Source: Winogradskyella bathintestinalis (GTDB lineage: Bacteria > Bacteroidota > Bacteroidia > Flavobacteriales > Flavobacteriaceae). Taken from it: 64,000 bases of DNA. Below the pieces are notes generated by a model. The model did no database searches. It was given only the letters and a program-made list of their open reading frames with translations, and had not been told where the DNA came from. Location: assembly GCF_030407435.1 (NCBI RefSeq), contig NZ_JASDDK010000001.1:744001-808000 (forward strand). The letters run 5' to 3'. Shown in pieces: positions 17,279 through 25,138 of the stretch. Made by a program: the position numbers and the translations under genes. How positions within the stretch are numbered: position 1 is the stretch's first letter; each line of letters opens with the position of its first letter.

Positions 17279-17286
17279 CAAAAGTA
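17279..17286 (-). promoter_or_regulatory. Bacteroidetes -7 box TACTTTTG of feoAB
   Basis: TAnnTTTG on the minus strand, 32 bp before the TTG start of feoA. Confidence 0.55.
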
Positions 17287-17505
17287 AGAGAAATTTATTA
17301 GTGTAAAAAGGCAGACCATGAATATTTAATTATGTCAAGCTTTTTGCTGTAAAAGAAAAGAAGTTAGACGCTAGAAATGAAAGAATAGAAAAGAGACGGC
17401 GTGGGGCTTACATTCAACTCATATCTAGTGTTAGAACATGCTGCAGTTTGATTTTTGTACTAAAACTTAACAACTGGATATTTTACGTATTACTGCCTAC
17501 TAATC

Positions 17506-18186
17506 TCATTCCTCATCAAAATACTTTAAGGTTTCTATATCTTCCAAAATACGTTCAATATCTTCTGGTTTTGTGCCATCGTAAAACCCTCTTATCTGTC
17601 TTTTCTTATCAATAAGCATAAAATTTTCGGTATGAATCATATCGTATTCATCTCCATTACCATCTGTTTTTACAGCCAAATAACTTTTTCTTGCAAGTGC
17701 GTAAATTTGTTTTTTATCGCCAGTAACCAAATTCCATTTTTTATCTATAACCCCTTTTGCTTTGGCATATTTTTTAAGTTGTGCAACGCTATCAATTTTG
17801 GGAGTAACCGAATGCGACAATAACATTACATCATCATCCTTCATAATTTCCTCTTGTATCTGAACCATATTATCGGTCATAATTGGGCAAATGGTTTGGC
17901 AGGTTGTAAAGAAAAAATCGGCCACATAAATTTTGTCTTTGTAATCGTTTTGTGTAATTGTTTTACCATTTTGATTGGTAAGACTAAAATCAGCAATTTT
18001 ATGATATTTTAATTGGTGTTGAATAGTACTGTCCACCAATTCTTCGCTGACCATTCCTGGTTGATAAATAGGAAGTGGTTGCTTAACATTTAATACATTA
18101 TAAATGATTGTTAAAATGATGATAGAAAGCACCAAAAAGAAAATCCCGAAGTTTTTATAACCTTTAAAAAATGAAAGAAATGACAT
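17506..18186 (-). CDS. SCO1/SenC/PrrC-type copper chaperone
   Basis: The 226-aa membrane-anchored thioredoxin-fold protein has one N-terminal transmembrane helix and the copper-binding CxxxC motif in TTCQTICPIM. A conserved His (DMIHTENFMLID) is the third ligand. SCO proteins load the CuA centre of cytochrome oxidase in the periplasm. The frame stays open 31 codons further upstream, but a -7 box at 18215-18222 falls inside that stretch, so the start at MSFLSFFKG is preferred. It is divergent from the M1 peptidase gene, and the longer reading would overlap it. Confidence 0.9.
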   Translation of the reverse strand: MSFLSFFKGYKNFGIFFLVLSIIILTIIYNVLNVKQPLPIYQPGMVSEELVDSTIQHQLKYHKIADFSLTNQNGKTITQNDYKDKIYVADFFFTTCQTICPIMTDNMVQIQEEIMKDDDVMLLSHSVTPKIDSVAQLKKYAKAKGVIDKKWNLVTGDKKQIYALARKSYLAVKTDGNGDEYDMIHTENFMLIDKKRQIRGFYDGTKPEDIERILEDIETLKYFDEE

Positions 18187-18214
18187 TACGTAGAAGTTAA
18201 AGAAAGTTGAACAG

Positions 18215-18222
18215 CAAAAATA
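18215..18222 (-). promoter_or_regulatory. Bacteroidetes -7 box TATTTTTG deciding the SCO1 start
   Basis: TAnnTTTG on the minus strand, 29 bp before the chosen ATG. It rules out translation from the upstream Met at 18279. Confidence 0.5.
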
Positions 18223-18261
18223 CGACTGAATCTCAATAAAAGCCTTATTTTTAACACTAAA

Positions 18262-20205
18262 ATGAGTTCTATGAAGCAAATTATTACCTGTTTAGTATTC
18301 TTATTAGCGCTACAATTACATGCCCAAGATTATAATGATACTTTAAATGCCATTCGTGCTGCAGAAGCGAATTCTGCCCTGCGTCAAATGATGAATAATC
18401 AGAATGCAAATACTGGCAATTATGATGTAAAATACCATCGCTTAGAATTAAATGTAAATCCGTCATTCGCACAAATTTCTGGTGATGTAACTACGTATTT
18501 TGAAGCTAAAGAAACCATGACCGATATCACTTTTGATTTGACGGATAATATGACGGTTTCTCAAGTATTACAACGGGGTAATAGTCTAAGTTTTACGCAA
18601 AACACCGATGATGAATTAGTAATCACTTTACCCCAACCTCAAGTACAAGGGGTCTTAGATTCTTTAACAGTTAGCTATTCTGGGAATCCGGTGAGCTCGG
18701 GTTTTGGGTCTTTTGAACAAACTACACATAACGGAGATCCAATAATCTGGACGCTGTCTGAACCTTATGGTGCAAAAGGTTGGTGGCCTTGCAAACAAGA
18801 TTTAAATGATAAAATAGATGCCATAGATGTGTATCTTAAAACTCCAGAATACAATCCCTCTAACGAGCCTTATATTGCCGTTTCAAATGGTTTAGAAATG
18901 AGTCAAACAGTTTCGAACTCTGAAAAAATTACACATTTTAAGCATCGTCATCCCATACCAGCCTACTTAATTGCTATTGCAGTGACCAATTACGAAGTTT
19001 ATACCCATGAAGTTCCTAATAATGGTTCACCTTTTGATATCGTTAATTATGTTTATCCTGAAGATTTAGCGGTTGCTCAGGCGAGTACAGCAGTTACAGT
19101 AGATATTATGAATTTATTTACAGACTTGTTCGAAGAATATCCTTATTCAGACGAAAAATATGGTCATGCGCAATTTGGTTGGGGAGGTGGTATGGAGCAT
19201 ACCACGGTTTCCTTTATGGGTTCTTTTAACAGAGGTCTTATTGCTCACGAACTGGCGCACCAATGGTTTGGCAATAAAATAACCTGTGGAAGTTGGAAAG
19301 ACATCTGGTTAAACGAAGGTTTTGCTACTTATTTGTCGGGCTTGGTTGTTGAAAATTTAGATGGTGATGCTAATTTTAAAACTTGGAGAGCACAGAAAAT
19401 TAATAGTATAACATCTCAGCCCGGAGGAGCGGTATATCTTACCGATCAAGACACCACAAGTGTGAATCGAATTTTTAGTAGTCGACTTAGTTATAATAAA
19501 GGATCAATGGTCTTGCATATGCTGAGGAAGAAACTTGGTGATGCTAACTTTTACCGAGGTTTACAAGATTATTTAATGGCACCAGAACTAGCGTTCGCTT
19601 ATGCAAAAACGCAAGATTTTAAAGATGTCATAGAACTATCAACTGGTGAAAATTTAGATGAATTTTTTGAGGATTGGATTTACAATCAAGGTTATCCAAG
19701 TTATGCGGTTAATTGGAATCAGAACGAAAATCAATTGCGATTGCAGCTTTCGCAAACCCAAAGTCATGAGTCGGTTTCTTTTTTCGAAGCCGGTGTACCT
19801 GTTAGAATTTTAGGCACAATGGGTGAACGTTTAGACATTGTTTTAGACCATACATTTAATAATGAGGAGTTTTTTGAAACTGTAAATTTTACGGTTCAAG
19901 AGGTGTTATTTGATCCCGAGAGTCATTTGATTTCAAAAAACAACGCTGTTACTTTGAGTAATTCAGATTTGGGTATTACAACCGATATTAAGATATATCC
20001 AAATCCGACATCGTCCGTAATTTATATGGAAAAATCGGAGCACACCACTATTGAAAGTATAAAGATTTTTAATGGCTTAGGTCAGTTGTTGTTGCAATCG
20101 GGCTGGACTACACAATTAGATTTAGACGCTTTAGCTTCAGGCTTATTATTTGTACAATTTCAAACGCAAAACAAGATCATTAATAAACGAATTGTAAAAC
20201 ATTAG
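18262..20205 (+). CDS. M1 family aminopeptidase with type IX secretion sorting domain
   Basis: The 647-aa zinc aminopeptidase is exported and probably surface-bound. The signal peptide is MKQIITCLVFLLALQLHAQ if translation starts at the second Met (codon 4). The GGGMEH exopeptidase motif is at residues 308-313 (His in place of the usual Asn). HELAH at 329-333 with Glu352 (LNEGFATY) forms the zinc site. Residues about 570-647 (IYPNPTSS ... GLLFVQF) form a type A T9SS C-terminal sorting domain, which directs outer-membrane export by the Por system. It is monocistronic. Confidence 0.94.
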   Translation: MSSMKQIITCLVFLLALQLHAQDYNDTLNAIRAAEANSALRQMMNNQNANTGNYDVKYHRLELNVNPSFAQISGDVTTYFEAKETMTDITFDLTDNMTVSQVLQRGNSLSFTQNTDDELVITLPQPQVQGVLDSLTVSYSGNPVSSGFGSFEQTTHNGDPIIWTLSEPYGAKGWWPCKQDLNDKIDAIDVYLKTPEYNPSNEPYIAVSNGLEMSQTVSNSEKITHFKHRHPIPAYLIAIAVTNYEVYTHEVPNNGSPFDIVNYVYPEDLAVAQASTAVTVDIMNLFTDLFEEYPYSDEKYGHAQFGWGGGMEHTTVSFMGSFNRGLIAHELAHQWFGNKITCGSWKDIWLNEGFATYLSGLVVENLDGDANFKTWRAQKINSITSQPGGAVYLTDQDTTSVNRIFSSRLSYNKGSMVLHMLRKKLGDANFYRGLQDYLMAPELAFAYAKTQDFKDVIELSTGENLDEFFEDWIYNQGYPSYAVNWNQNENQLRLQLSQTQSHESVSFFEAGVPVRILGTMGERLDIVLDHTFNNEEFFETVNFTVQEVLFDPESHLISKNNAVTLSNSDLGITTDIKIYPNPTSSVIYMEKSEHTTIESIKIFNGLGQLLLQSGWTTQLDLDALASGLLFVQFQTQNKIINKRIVKH

Positions 20206-20415
20206 TGGTGCTATAAATTTTTATTAGAAGGGTTCTCAATCGCGTACTTTGTAAAAAGAAAATGGGTACGAGATGGATGTGAATTATTCTTCAAACTATA
20301 ATTCTAATTTAACCGCAATGGATAACATTTGTGTAAGTGTGGTAAAATGATTTTCAGGTTAAACTATAATTTTATGTTGTAGCATTTTTTTAAATATGAA
20401 TTCATATAAAAACCG

Positions 20416-20423
20416 TACTTTTG
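20416..20423 (+). promoter_or_regulatory. Bacteroidetes -7 box TACTTTTG of rseP
   Basis: TAnnTTTG, 24 bp before the rseP start codon. Confidence 0.55.
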
Positions 20424-20447
20424 CAAATCGAATTTTGAAAAAATGAC

Positions 20448-21791
20448 ATGGAATTTATAATTAAAATATCTCAATTCTTACTTAGTCTTTCCTTGCTTAT
20501 CGTACTGCACGAGCTTGGGCACTTTATACCAGCTAAACTTTTTAAAACTAAAGTAGAAAAGTTTTACCTTTTCTTTGATGTGAAATTTTCACTTTTCAAA
20601 AAGAAAATTGGTGACACCGTTTATGGTATTGGTTGGTTGCCACTAGGGGGTTATGTTAAAATTGCCGGAATGATTGATGAGAGTATGGACAAGGAACAAA
20701 TGGCACAACCACCACAGCCATGGGAATTTCGTTCTAAACCAGCTTGGCAACGTTTAATTATTATGCTTGGTGGAGTTACTGTCAACTTTATTTTGGCCTA
20801 CGTTATCTATGTAGCTATTTCTTTTGCTTATGGAGATTCTGACGTAAAAGTAAACAGTTTAAAAGATGGTTACTGGATAGATAACCCTGCTTTATTAGAT
20901 ATAGGATTTAAAACAGGTGATAAGGTTTTAGCCATTAACGATACACCAATTGTAAATGATTCTGATATTGGTTTTAATCTTATTAGTGCAGAAACCGTAA
21001 CGATTAATAGACAAGGGGAAGAAAAAGTAATTGAGTTACCTGAAGACTTTTTAGGACAATACTCATCGAGTAAGAGTAAACGTAATTTTGAATATCGTAT
21101 TCCTTTTATGGTAGGTGAAGTTGCAGATTCATCCTTAAATGCAAAGAAAGATTTAAAACGAGGCGATATTATAAAAAGTATTAATAATAGAGACCTAACG
21201 TATTTTGATCAACTAGACCTTGTTACAGAAGGTTTAGAAAATTCTACAGTCAATGTTGAGGTGTTGAGAGAAGACAATTCAGTGGTCAACAAAGAATTAC
21301 AACTCGATGCTAATGGGAAGTTTGGGATCTTACCTTACATGAACCCTACGCGATTTGAAGAACTAGGGTATTACGATATTTTCAGAAAAGAATATACTTT
21401 CGCTGAAAGTTTTGCAGCTGGTGGCCATAAATTCACAAAAACAATATCTAATTACTTCGATCAGTTAAAAGCTATATTTAGTCCGAGTACAGGAGCATAT
21501 AAAGGTTTGGGTGGATTTAAAGCAATTTACGATCAATTTTCACCAGTATGGAGTTGGCCTTATTTTTGGGGATTAACGGCGTTTTTATCTATAATGTTAG
21601 CCATTCTAAATTTGCTGCCAATACCAGCCTTAGATGGCGGTCACGTAATGTTTTTATTGTATGAAATGATTAGTGGACGTAAGCCAAGCGAAAAGTTTTT
21701 AGAGCGCGCACAAGTTATAGGTTTCTTTATTTTAATCGCTTTGGTGTTATTTGCCAATGGTAATGATGTTTTTAAAGCTATAACGAATTAA
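20448..21791 (+). CDS. rseP: RIP (site-2) metalloprotease RseP
   Basis: The 447-aa intramembrane zinc protease has HELGH at residues 21-25 in the first helix and LDGGH at 395-399 in a later helix, the two zinc-binding elements. PDZ-like regions lie between about 130 and 300 (DIGFKTGDKVLAIND and DLKRGDIIKSINN). It cleaves membrane-anchored regulators such as anti-sigma factors. The gene has its own promoter and is followed by tRNA-Asn. The start is directly after the promoter and agrees with the family's short N-terminus. Confidence 0.95.
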   Translation: MEFIIKISQFLLSLSLLIVLHELGHFIPAKLFKTKVEKFYLFFDVKFSLFKKKIGDTVYGIGWLPLGGYVKIAGMIDESMDKEQMAQPPQPWEFRSKPAWQRLIIMLGGVTVNFILAYVIYVAISFAYGDSDVKVNSLKDGYWIDNPALLDIGFKTGDKVLAINDTPIVNDSDIGFNLISAETVTINRQGEEKVIELPEDFLGQYSSSKSKRNFEYRIPFMVGEVADSSLNAKKDLKRGDIIKSINNRDLTYFDQLDLVTEGLENSTVNVEVLREDNSVVNKELQLDANGKFGILPYMNPTRFEELGYYDIFRKEYTFAESFAAGGHKFTKTISNYFDQLKAIFSPSTGAYKGLGGFKAIYDQFSPVWSWPYFWGLTAFLSIMLAILNLLPIPALDGGHVMFLLYEMISGRKPSEKFLERAQVIGFFILIALVLFANGNDVFKAITN

Positions 21792-21850
21792 AAATTTTAA
21801 ATTTTTACAAAAAAAATAATATTTAGTTTTGTAAAATTGAAAATAGTATA

Positions 21851-21858
21851 TATATTTG
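21851..21858 (+). promoter_or_regulatory. Promoter of tRNA-Asn (TTTG ... TATATTTG)
   Basis: Perfect TAnnTTTG with a TTG element 19 bp upstream (21829-21831), about 26 bp before the tRNA. Classic Bacteroidetes spacing. Confidence 0.65.
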
Positions 21859-21883
21859 CGCTCGCTAACGCGAAAAATAACCT

Positions 21884-21957
21884 TCCTCTTTAGCTCAGTT
21901 GGTTAGAGCATCTGACTGTTAATCAGAGGGTCCTTAGTTCGAGCCTAAGAAGAGGAG
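21884..21957 (+). tRNA. tRNA-Asn (GTT)
   Basis: A complete 74-nt cloverleaf: acceptor TCCTCTT/AAGAGGA with discriminator G, D stem GCTC/GAGC, anticodon stem TCTGA/TCAGA with loop CTGTTAA, and T stem CTTAG/CTAAG with loop TTCGAGC. CCA is not encoded. The 3' two-thirds of the gene are repeated at 31069-31116, marking it as the integration site of the restriction island. Confidence 0.97.
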
Positions 21958-21958
21958 C
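21911..21958 (+). repeat. Left attachment repeat (attL) within tRNA-Asn
   Basis: 48 bp from the anticodon stem to one base past the tRNA, identical without mismatch to 31069-31116, 9158 bp away. The repeat begins exactly at the anticodon stem, a usual crossover region for tyrosine integrases. Confidence 0.88.
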
Positions 21959-21971
21959 TTATTAGATAAAG

Positions 21972-22000
21972 AAGTCCAACAGAAATGTTGGACTTTTTTT
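21972..22000 (+). terminator. Rho-independent terminator after tRNA-Asn
   Basis: A 9-bp perfect stem AAGTCCAAC/GTTGGACTT with a 6-nt loop and a T run. It lies inside the island's left end, so the island brings its own terminator for the restored tRNA. Confidence 0.85.
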
Positions 22001-22020
22001 GTGCTATAAAGTGAAGTAAT

Positions 22021-22047
22021 GACCTAACCAACTAAGCTAAAGGAAGG
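22021..22047 (-). repeat. Inverted degenerate copy of the tRNA-Asn 5' half
   Basis: Read on the minus strand, this 27-bp stretch matches 21881-21909 (three flanking bases, acceptor arm, D arm) with only a 2-bp gap and a few substitutions. It is not a functional tRNA. It may be a relic of an earlier insertion or a recombination site arm. Confidence 0.6.
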
Positions 22048-22111
22048 AATAAGAAAAAATCATAAAATGATAGTTTTTTTCTATATTCGGAACTCGTTAA
22101 AATTCAAGATT

Positions 22112-22345
22112 ATGAATCGCATTAAAGATGTATTGGTCCAAAGAGGATTAAAGCAAATTTGGCTATCTCAAGAGCTTGGTAAAAGTTATAATATGGTATT
22201 ATCTTATACCAATAACAAGCGCCAGCCTAGTGTTGAAACCTTATATAAAATTGCTGATATCTTAGATGTTAGTGTGAAGGATTTATTAATTGATAACAAA
22301 AAACACGATTTAAAACAGACATGTCAGATACAAAACTATCATTAG
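22112..22345 (+). CDS. Small XRE-family HTH regulator of the restriction locus
   Basis: A 77-aa protein that is essentially one Cro/C1-type helix-turn-helix (LKQIWLSQELGKSYNMVLSY ... SVETLYKIADILDVSVKDLL). I start at MNRIKDVLVQRG, the second Met of the frame, which matches the usual start of this family. The upstream 15 codons look non-coding and contain a TATATTCG promoter-like box. Its 3' end overlaps hsdM by 25 bp, so it is the first gene of the operon. By position it should act like a controller (C) protein that times methylase and nuclease expression. Confidence 0.85.
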   Translation: MNRIKDVLVQRGLKQIWLSQELGKSYNMVLSYTNNKRQPSVETLYKIADILDVSVKDLLIDNKKHDLKQTCQIQNYH

Positions 22346-23883
22346 AAACCCTAGAGTCCTGGCTCTGGGATTCTGCAAACATATTACGAGGAAGTATTGA
22401 TTCTTCAGATTTTAAAAATTACATTTTCGGATTATTATTCTTAAAGCGTTCTAACGATGTTTTTGAAGAAGAAGTAGAGGCTATCATGGCACGTGAAGGC
22501 TACTCAAGGGAAGATGCTGAAGAGGATACTTATTTTCAACTTCCAGAAGAATCTAGATGGGACAGTATTAAAAAACAAACCGAAAACATTGGTATTGCTT
22601 TAGACAAAGCCTTTGCGGGTATAGAGCGAGAAAACACAGCTTTAGAAGGTGTAATGACAGCGACTAAGTTTGGTGATAAAGAAAAGTTATCTGATGAGTT
22701 ACTACAGCGCTTACTACGTCACTTCAATCAGCATTCCTTACGTAACGACCATCTGGAGTCAAATGATTTATTAGGGGATGCTTACGAGTATTTAATTAAG
22801 ATGTTTGCGGATGATGCTGGTAAAAAAGGAGGCGAATTCTATACACCAAGAGGTGTGGTACAGTTAATAGTTCAACTAATTAAGCCAGAGCCAAAACAAA
22901 AAGTGTACGACCCAACGTGTGGTTCTGGTGGTATGCTTATTGAATCTGCTAGGTACATTGCAGAACAACCCAACGGAAAAGTGGGCAATAACATTAATGT
23001 CTCTTTATATGGGCAAGAGAAAAACTTAGGCACTTGGGCCATTGGTAAATTAAACATGTTGCTCCATAACTTTATGGATGCCGATATCCGAAAAGGAGAC
23101 ACCTTAGTAGCACCTCAGCATAAAAATGAGAACAATGAGCTAACGCTGTTTGATAGAGTGATTGCAAACCCGCCATTTTCTATGGACGCTTGGTGGACAC
23201 CAGCCGAAAATTCTATAGAAGTTAAAATAGATAAAAACGGAAAAGAAAAGAAAGTATCTCCTAACTACAACAAAGTGGTAAGTGACCCTTTTGGGCGTTT
23301 TCAATACGGTATACCACCAAGAGGTTACGCCGATTTGGCTTTTTTACAGCACATGATAGCCGTATTAAAACAAGACGGAAAAGCGGGCGTTGTATTGCCA
23401 CACGGTACTTTGTTTAGAAGTGGCACAGAAGGTAAAATACGTAAAGCCTTGCTAGAAGCTGATTTGGTAGAAGGTATTGTAGGTTTGCCATCTGCCTTAT
23501 TTTATAATACGGGCATACCAGCAAGTATTTGGATTATTAATAAAAATAAAACCGAAGCGCAAAAAAACAAGGTTGCTATTATAGATGCCAGTAGCGATTA
23601 TAAAGATGGTAAAAACCAAAACGAAATTTTACCAGAACATATTACTAAAATTGTAAACGCTTATGATGATGCTAAAGACGTTGACAAATACATGCGTATT
23701 GTTGGGTTAGATGAAATAGCAGATAATGATTACAACTTAAATATATCTCGTTTTATTGATACCAGTGAACCAGAACCTATTGTTGATATTAAGGCTGTAC
23801 AACAAAATTTAGAGGATTTAGAAGCTAAAGAAGCGGATATTAATAATAAATTGGCTCGATTTTTAAAGGAGTTGGGGATATGA
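22321..23883 (+). CDS. hsdM: Type I restriction-modification DNA methyltransferase subunit
   Basis: The 520-aa N6-adenine methyltransferase subunit has an N-terminal helical HsdM_N domain (residues about 10-140), the SAM-binding motif DPTCGSGGML (near residue 200) and the catalytic NPPF (ANPPFSMDAWW, near residue 285). It works with HsdS to methylate the recognition site and with HsdR to form the restriction complex. It overlaps hsdS by 4 bp (ATGA), which keeps M and S stoichiometric. Length and motifs are intact. Confidence 0.96.
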   Translation: MSDTKLSLETLESWLWDSANILRGSIDSSDFKNYIFGLLFLKRSNDVFEEEVEAIMAREGYSREDAEEDTYFQLPEESRWDSIKKQTENIGIALDKAFAGIERENTALEGVMTATKFGDKEKLSDELLQRLLRHFNQHSLRNDHLESNDLLGDAYEYLIKMFADDAGKKGGEFYTPRGVVQLIVQLIKPEPKQKVYDPTCGSGGMLIESARYIAEQPNGKVGNNINVSLYGQEKNLGTWAIGKLNMLLHNFMDADIRKGDTLVAPQHKNENNELTLFDRVIANPPFSMDAWWTPAENSIEVKIDKNGKEKKVSPNYNKVVSDPFGRFQYGIPPRGYADLAFLQHMIAVLKQDGKAGVVLPHGTLFRSGTEGKIRKALLEADLVEGIVGLPSALFYNTGIPASIWIINKNKTEAQKNKVAIIDASSDYKDGKNQNEILPEHITKIVNAYDDAKDVDKYMRIVGLDEIADNDYNLNISRFIDTSEPEPIVDIKAVQQNLEDLEAKEADINNKLARFLKELGI

Positions 23884-25121
23884 TGGAAGGATATAAGGAA
23901 ACAAAAATTGGAATTTTACCAAAAGATTGGGGTGTCGTAAAACAAGTAGAGGTGGCAACTTTTTTCAATGGTAGAGCTTATAAACTTTCTGAATGGGAGA
24001 CGGAAGGGATTCCCGTAATTCGATTACAAAATTTGACGGGGTCTGGGAAAGAATATTATTATTCAAACCTTCAATTACCAGAACATCAATATTGTTGTAG
24101 GGGAGATTTGCTTTATATGTGGTCTGCTACTTTTGGACCAGTTTGGTGGTTTGGGGAAAAGGCAATATTTCATTATCATATTTGGAAAATTGAACATAAT
24201 CAAGAAAAACTAGATAGAGCCTTTCACTACTACTTATTAGATGATGTAACAAGAAGAATGAAGAACGAATCCCATGGTTCTACAATGATGCATGTTACTA
24301 AAGGAGGAATGGAGAAATTATTAATACAATTACCACCACTCCCAGAACAACAAAAAATAGCAGACATACTAAGCACCGTAGATGCTAAAATAGAAGTCAT
24401 AGACCAACAAATTACCGAAACCCAAGACCTTAAAAAAGGCTTAATGCAACGCTTGTTAATCAAAGGTATTGGTCATACCGAGTTTAAGGATTCTGCTTTG
24501 GGTGAGATTCCAGTGGATTGGGAGGTTGTTTCAACTGATATTATAGGAGAAATAACTTCTAGTAAAAGGGTTCATAAAGCTGATTATACGAATAAAGGAA
24601 TACCTTTTTTTAGAGGAAAAGAGATTACTCAACTTGCAAAAGGGAAAAAGCTTAATAGTACAGTTTACATAAAGGAATCTAAATTTCAAGAGTTTAGGGA
24701 GAAATATGGAGCACCAGAAGCAGGTGATGTTTTAATAACTGCTGTTGGTACTATCGGCTCCATATATTTAGTAAAAGAAAATGATGAATTTTACTTTAAG
24801 GATGGAAATCTTATGTGGATTAGAAAAATTACAAATAAGTTAGATAAAAGTTTTTTGATGCATTATTTCAGGTCAAATATTTTTCAAAACTCAATAGATA
24901 TAGTTTCTAGTGGTTCAAGTCAGAAAGCTCTAACAATCGTTAAGTTTAAAAGATTATTTGTACCTATTCCTAATATAGTTGAACAACAAAAGATAGCAGA
25001 GATATTAACTTCTATTTATGAAAAACTAGAGGTGTTATCAGAAAAGAAAGCCACATACCAAGAATTAAAAAAAGGCTTAATGCAACAGTTGTTAACAGGT
25101 AAGGTTAGGGTAACGGTTTAA
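23880..25121 (+). CDS. hsdS: Type I restriction-modification specificity subunit
   Basis: The 413-aa protein has two target-recognition domains (about 1-150 and 205-360), each followed by a conserved helical spacer. The spacers are visibly repeated: PEQQKIADILSTVDAKIE ... LKKGLMQRLL and VEQQKIAEILTSIYEKLE ... LKKGLMQQLL. The TRDs differ, so the site is bipartite and asymmetric, but it cannot be read from sequence. There is no second or inverted hsdS copy, so phase variation by shuffling is not indicated. It overlaps hsdM by 4 bp. Confidence 0.95.
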   Translation: MMEGYKETKIGILPKDWGVVKQVEVATFFNGRAYKLSEWETEGIPVIRLQNLTGSGKEYYYSNLQLPEHQYCCRGDLLYMWSATFGPVWWFGEKAIFHYHIWKIEHNQEKLDRAFHYYLLDDVTRRMKNESHGSTMMHVTKGGMEKLLIQLPPLPEQQKIADILSTVDAKIEVIDQQITETQDLKKGLMQRLLIKGIGHTEFKDSALGEIPVDWEVVSTDIIGEITSSKRVHKADYTNKGIPFFRGKEITQLAKGKKLNSTVYIKESKFQEFREKYGAPEAGDVLITAVGTIGSIYLVKENDEFYFKDGNLMWIRKITNKLDKSFLMHYFRSNIFQNSIDIVSSGSSQKALTIVKFKRLFVPIPNIVEQQKIAEILTSIYEKLEVLSEKKATYQELKKGLMQQLLTGKVRVTV

Positions 25122-25138
25122 AAAAAAAACGTTTTATT

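Noticed and set aside
18187-18279. 31-codon N-terminal extension of the SCO1 protein
   Set aside because: It contains the -7 promoter box and overlaps the divergent peptidase gene; the internal start gives a regular membrane anchor.
23880-25121. Phase-variable hsdS
   Set aside because: The two internal repeats are the normal conserved spacers of one specificity subunit; there is no inverted partner gene, recombinase or simple-sequence tract.
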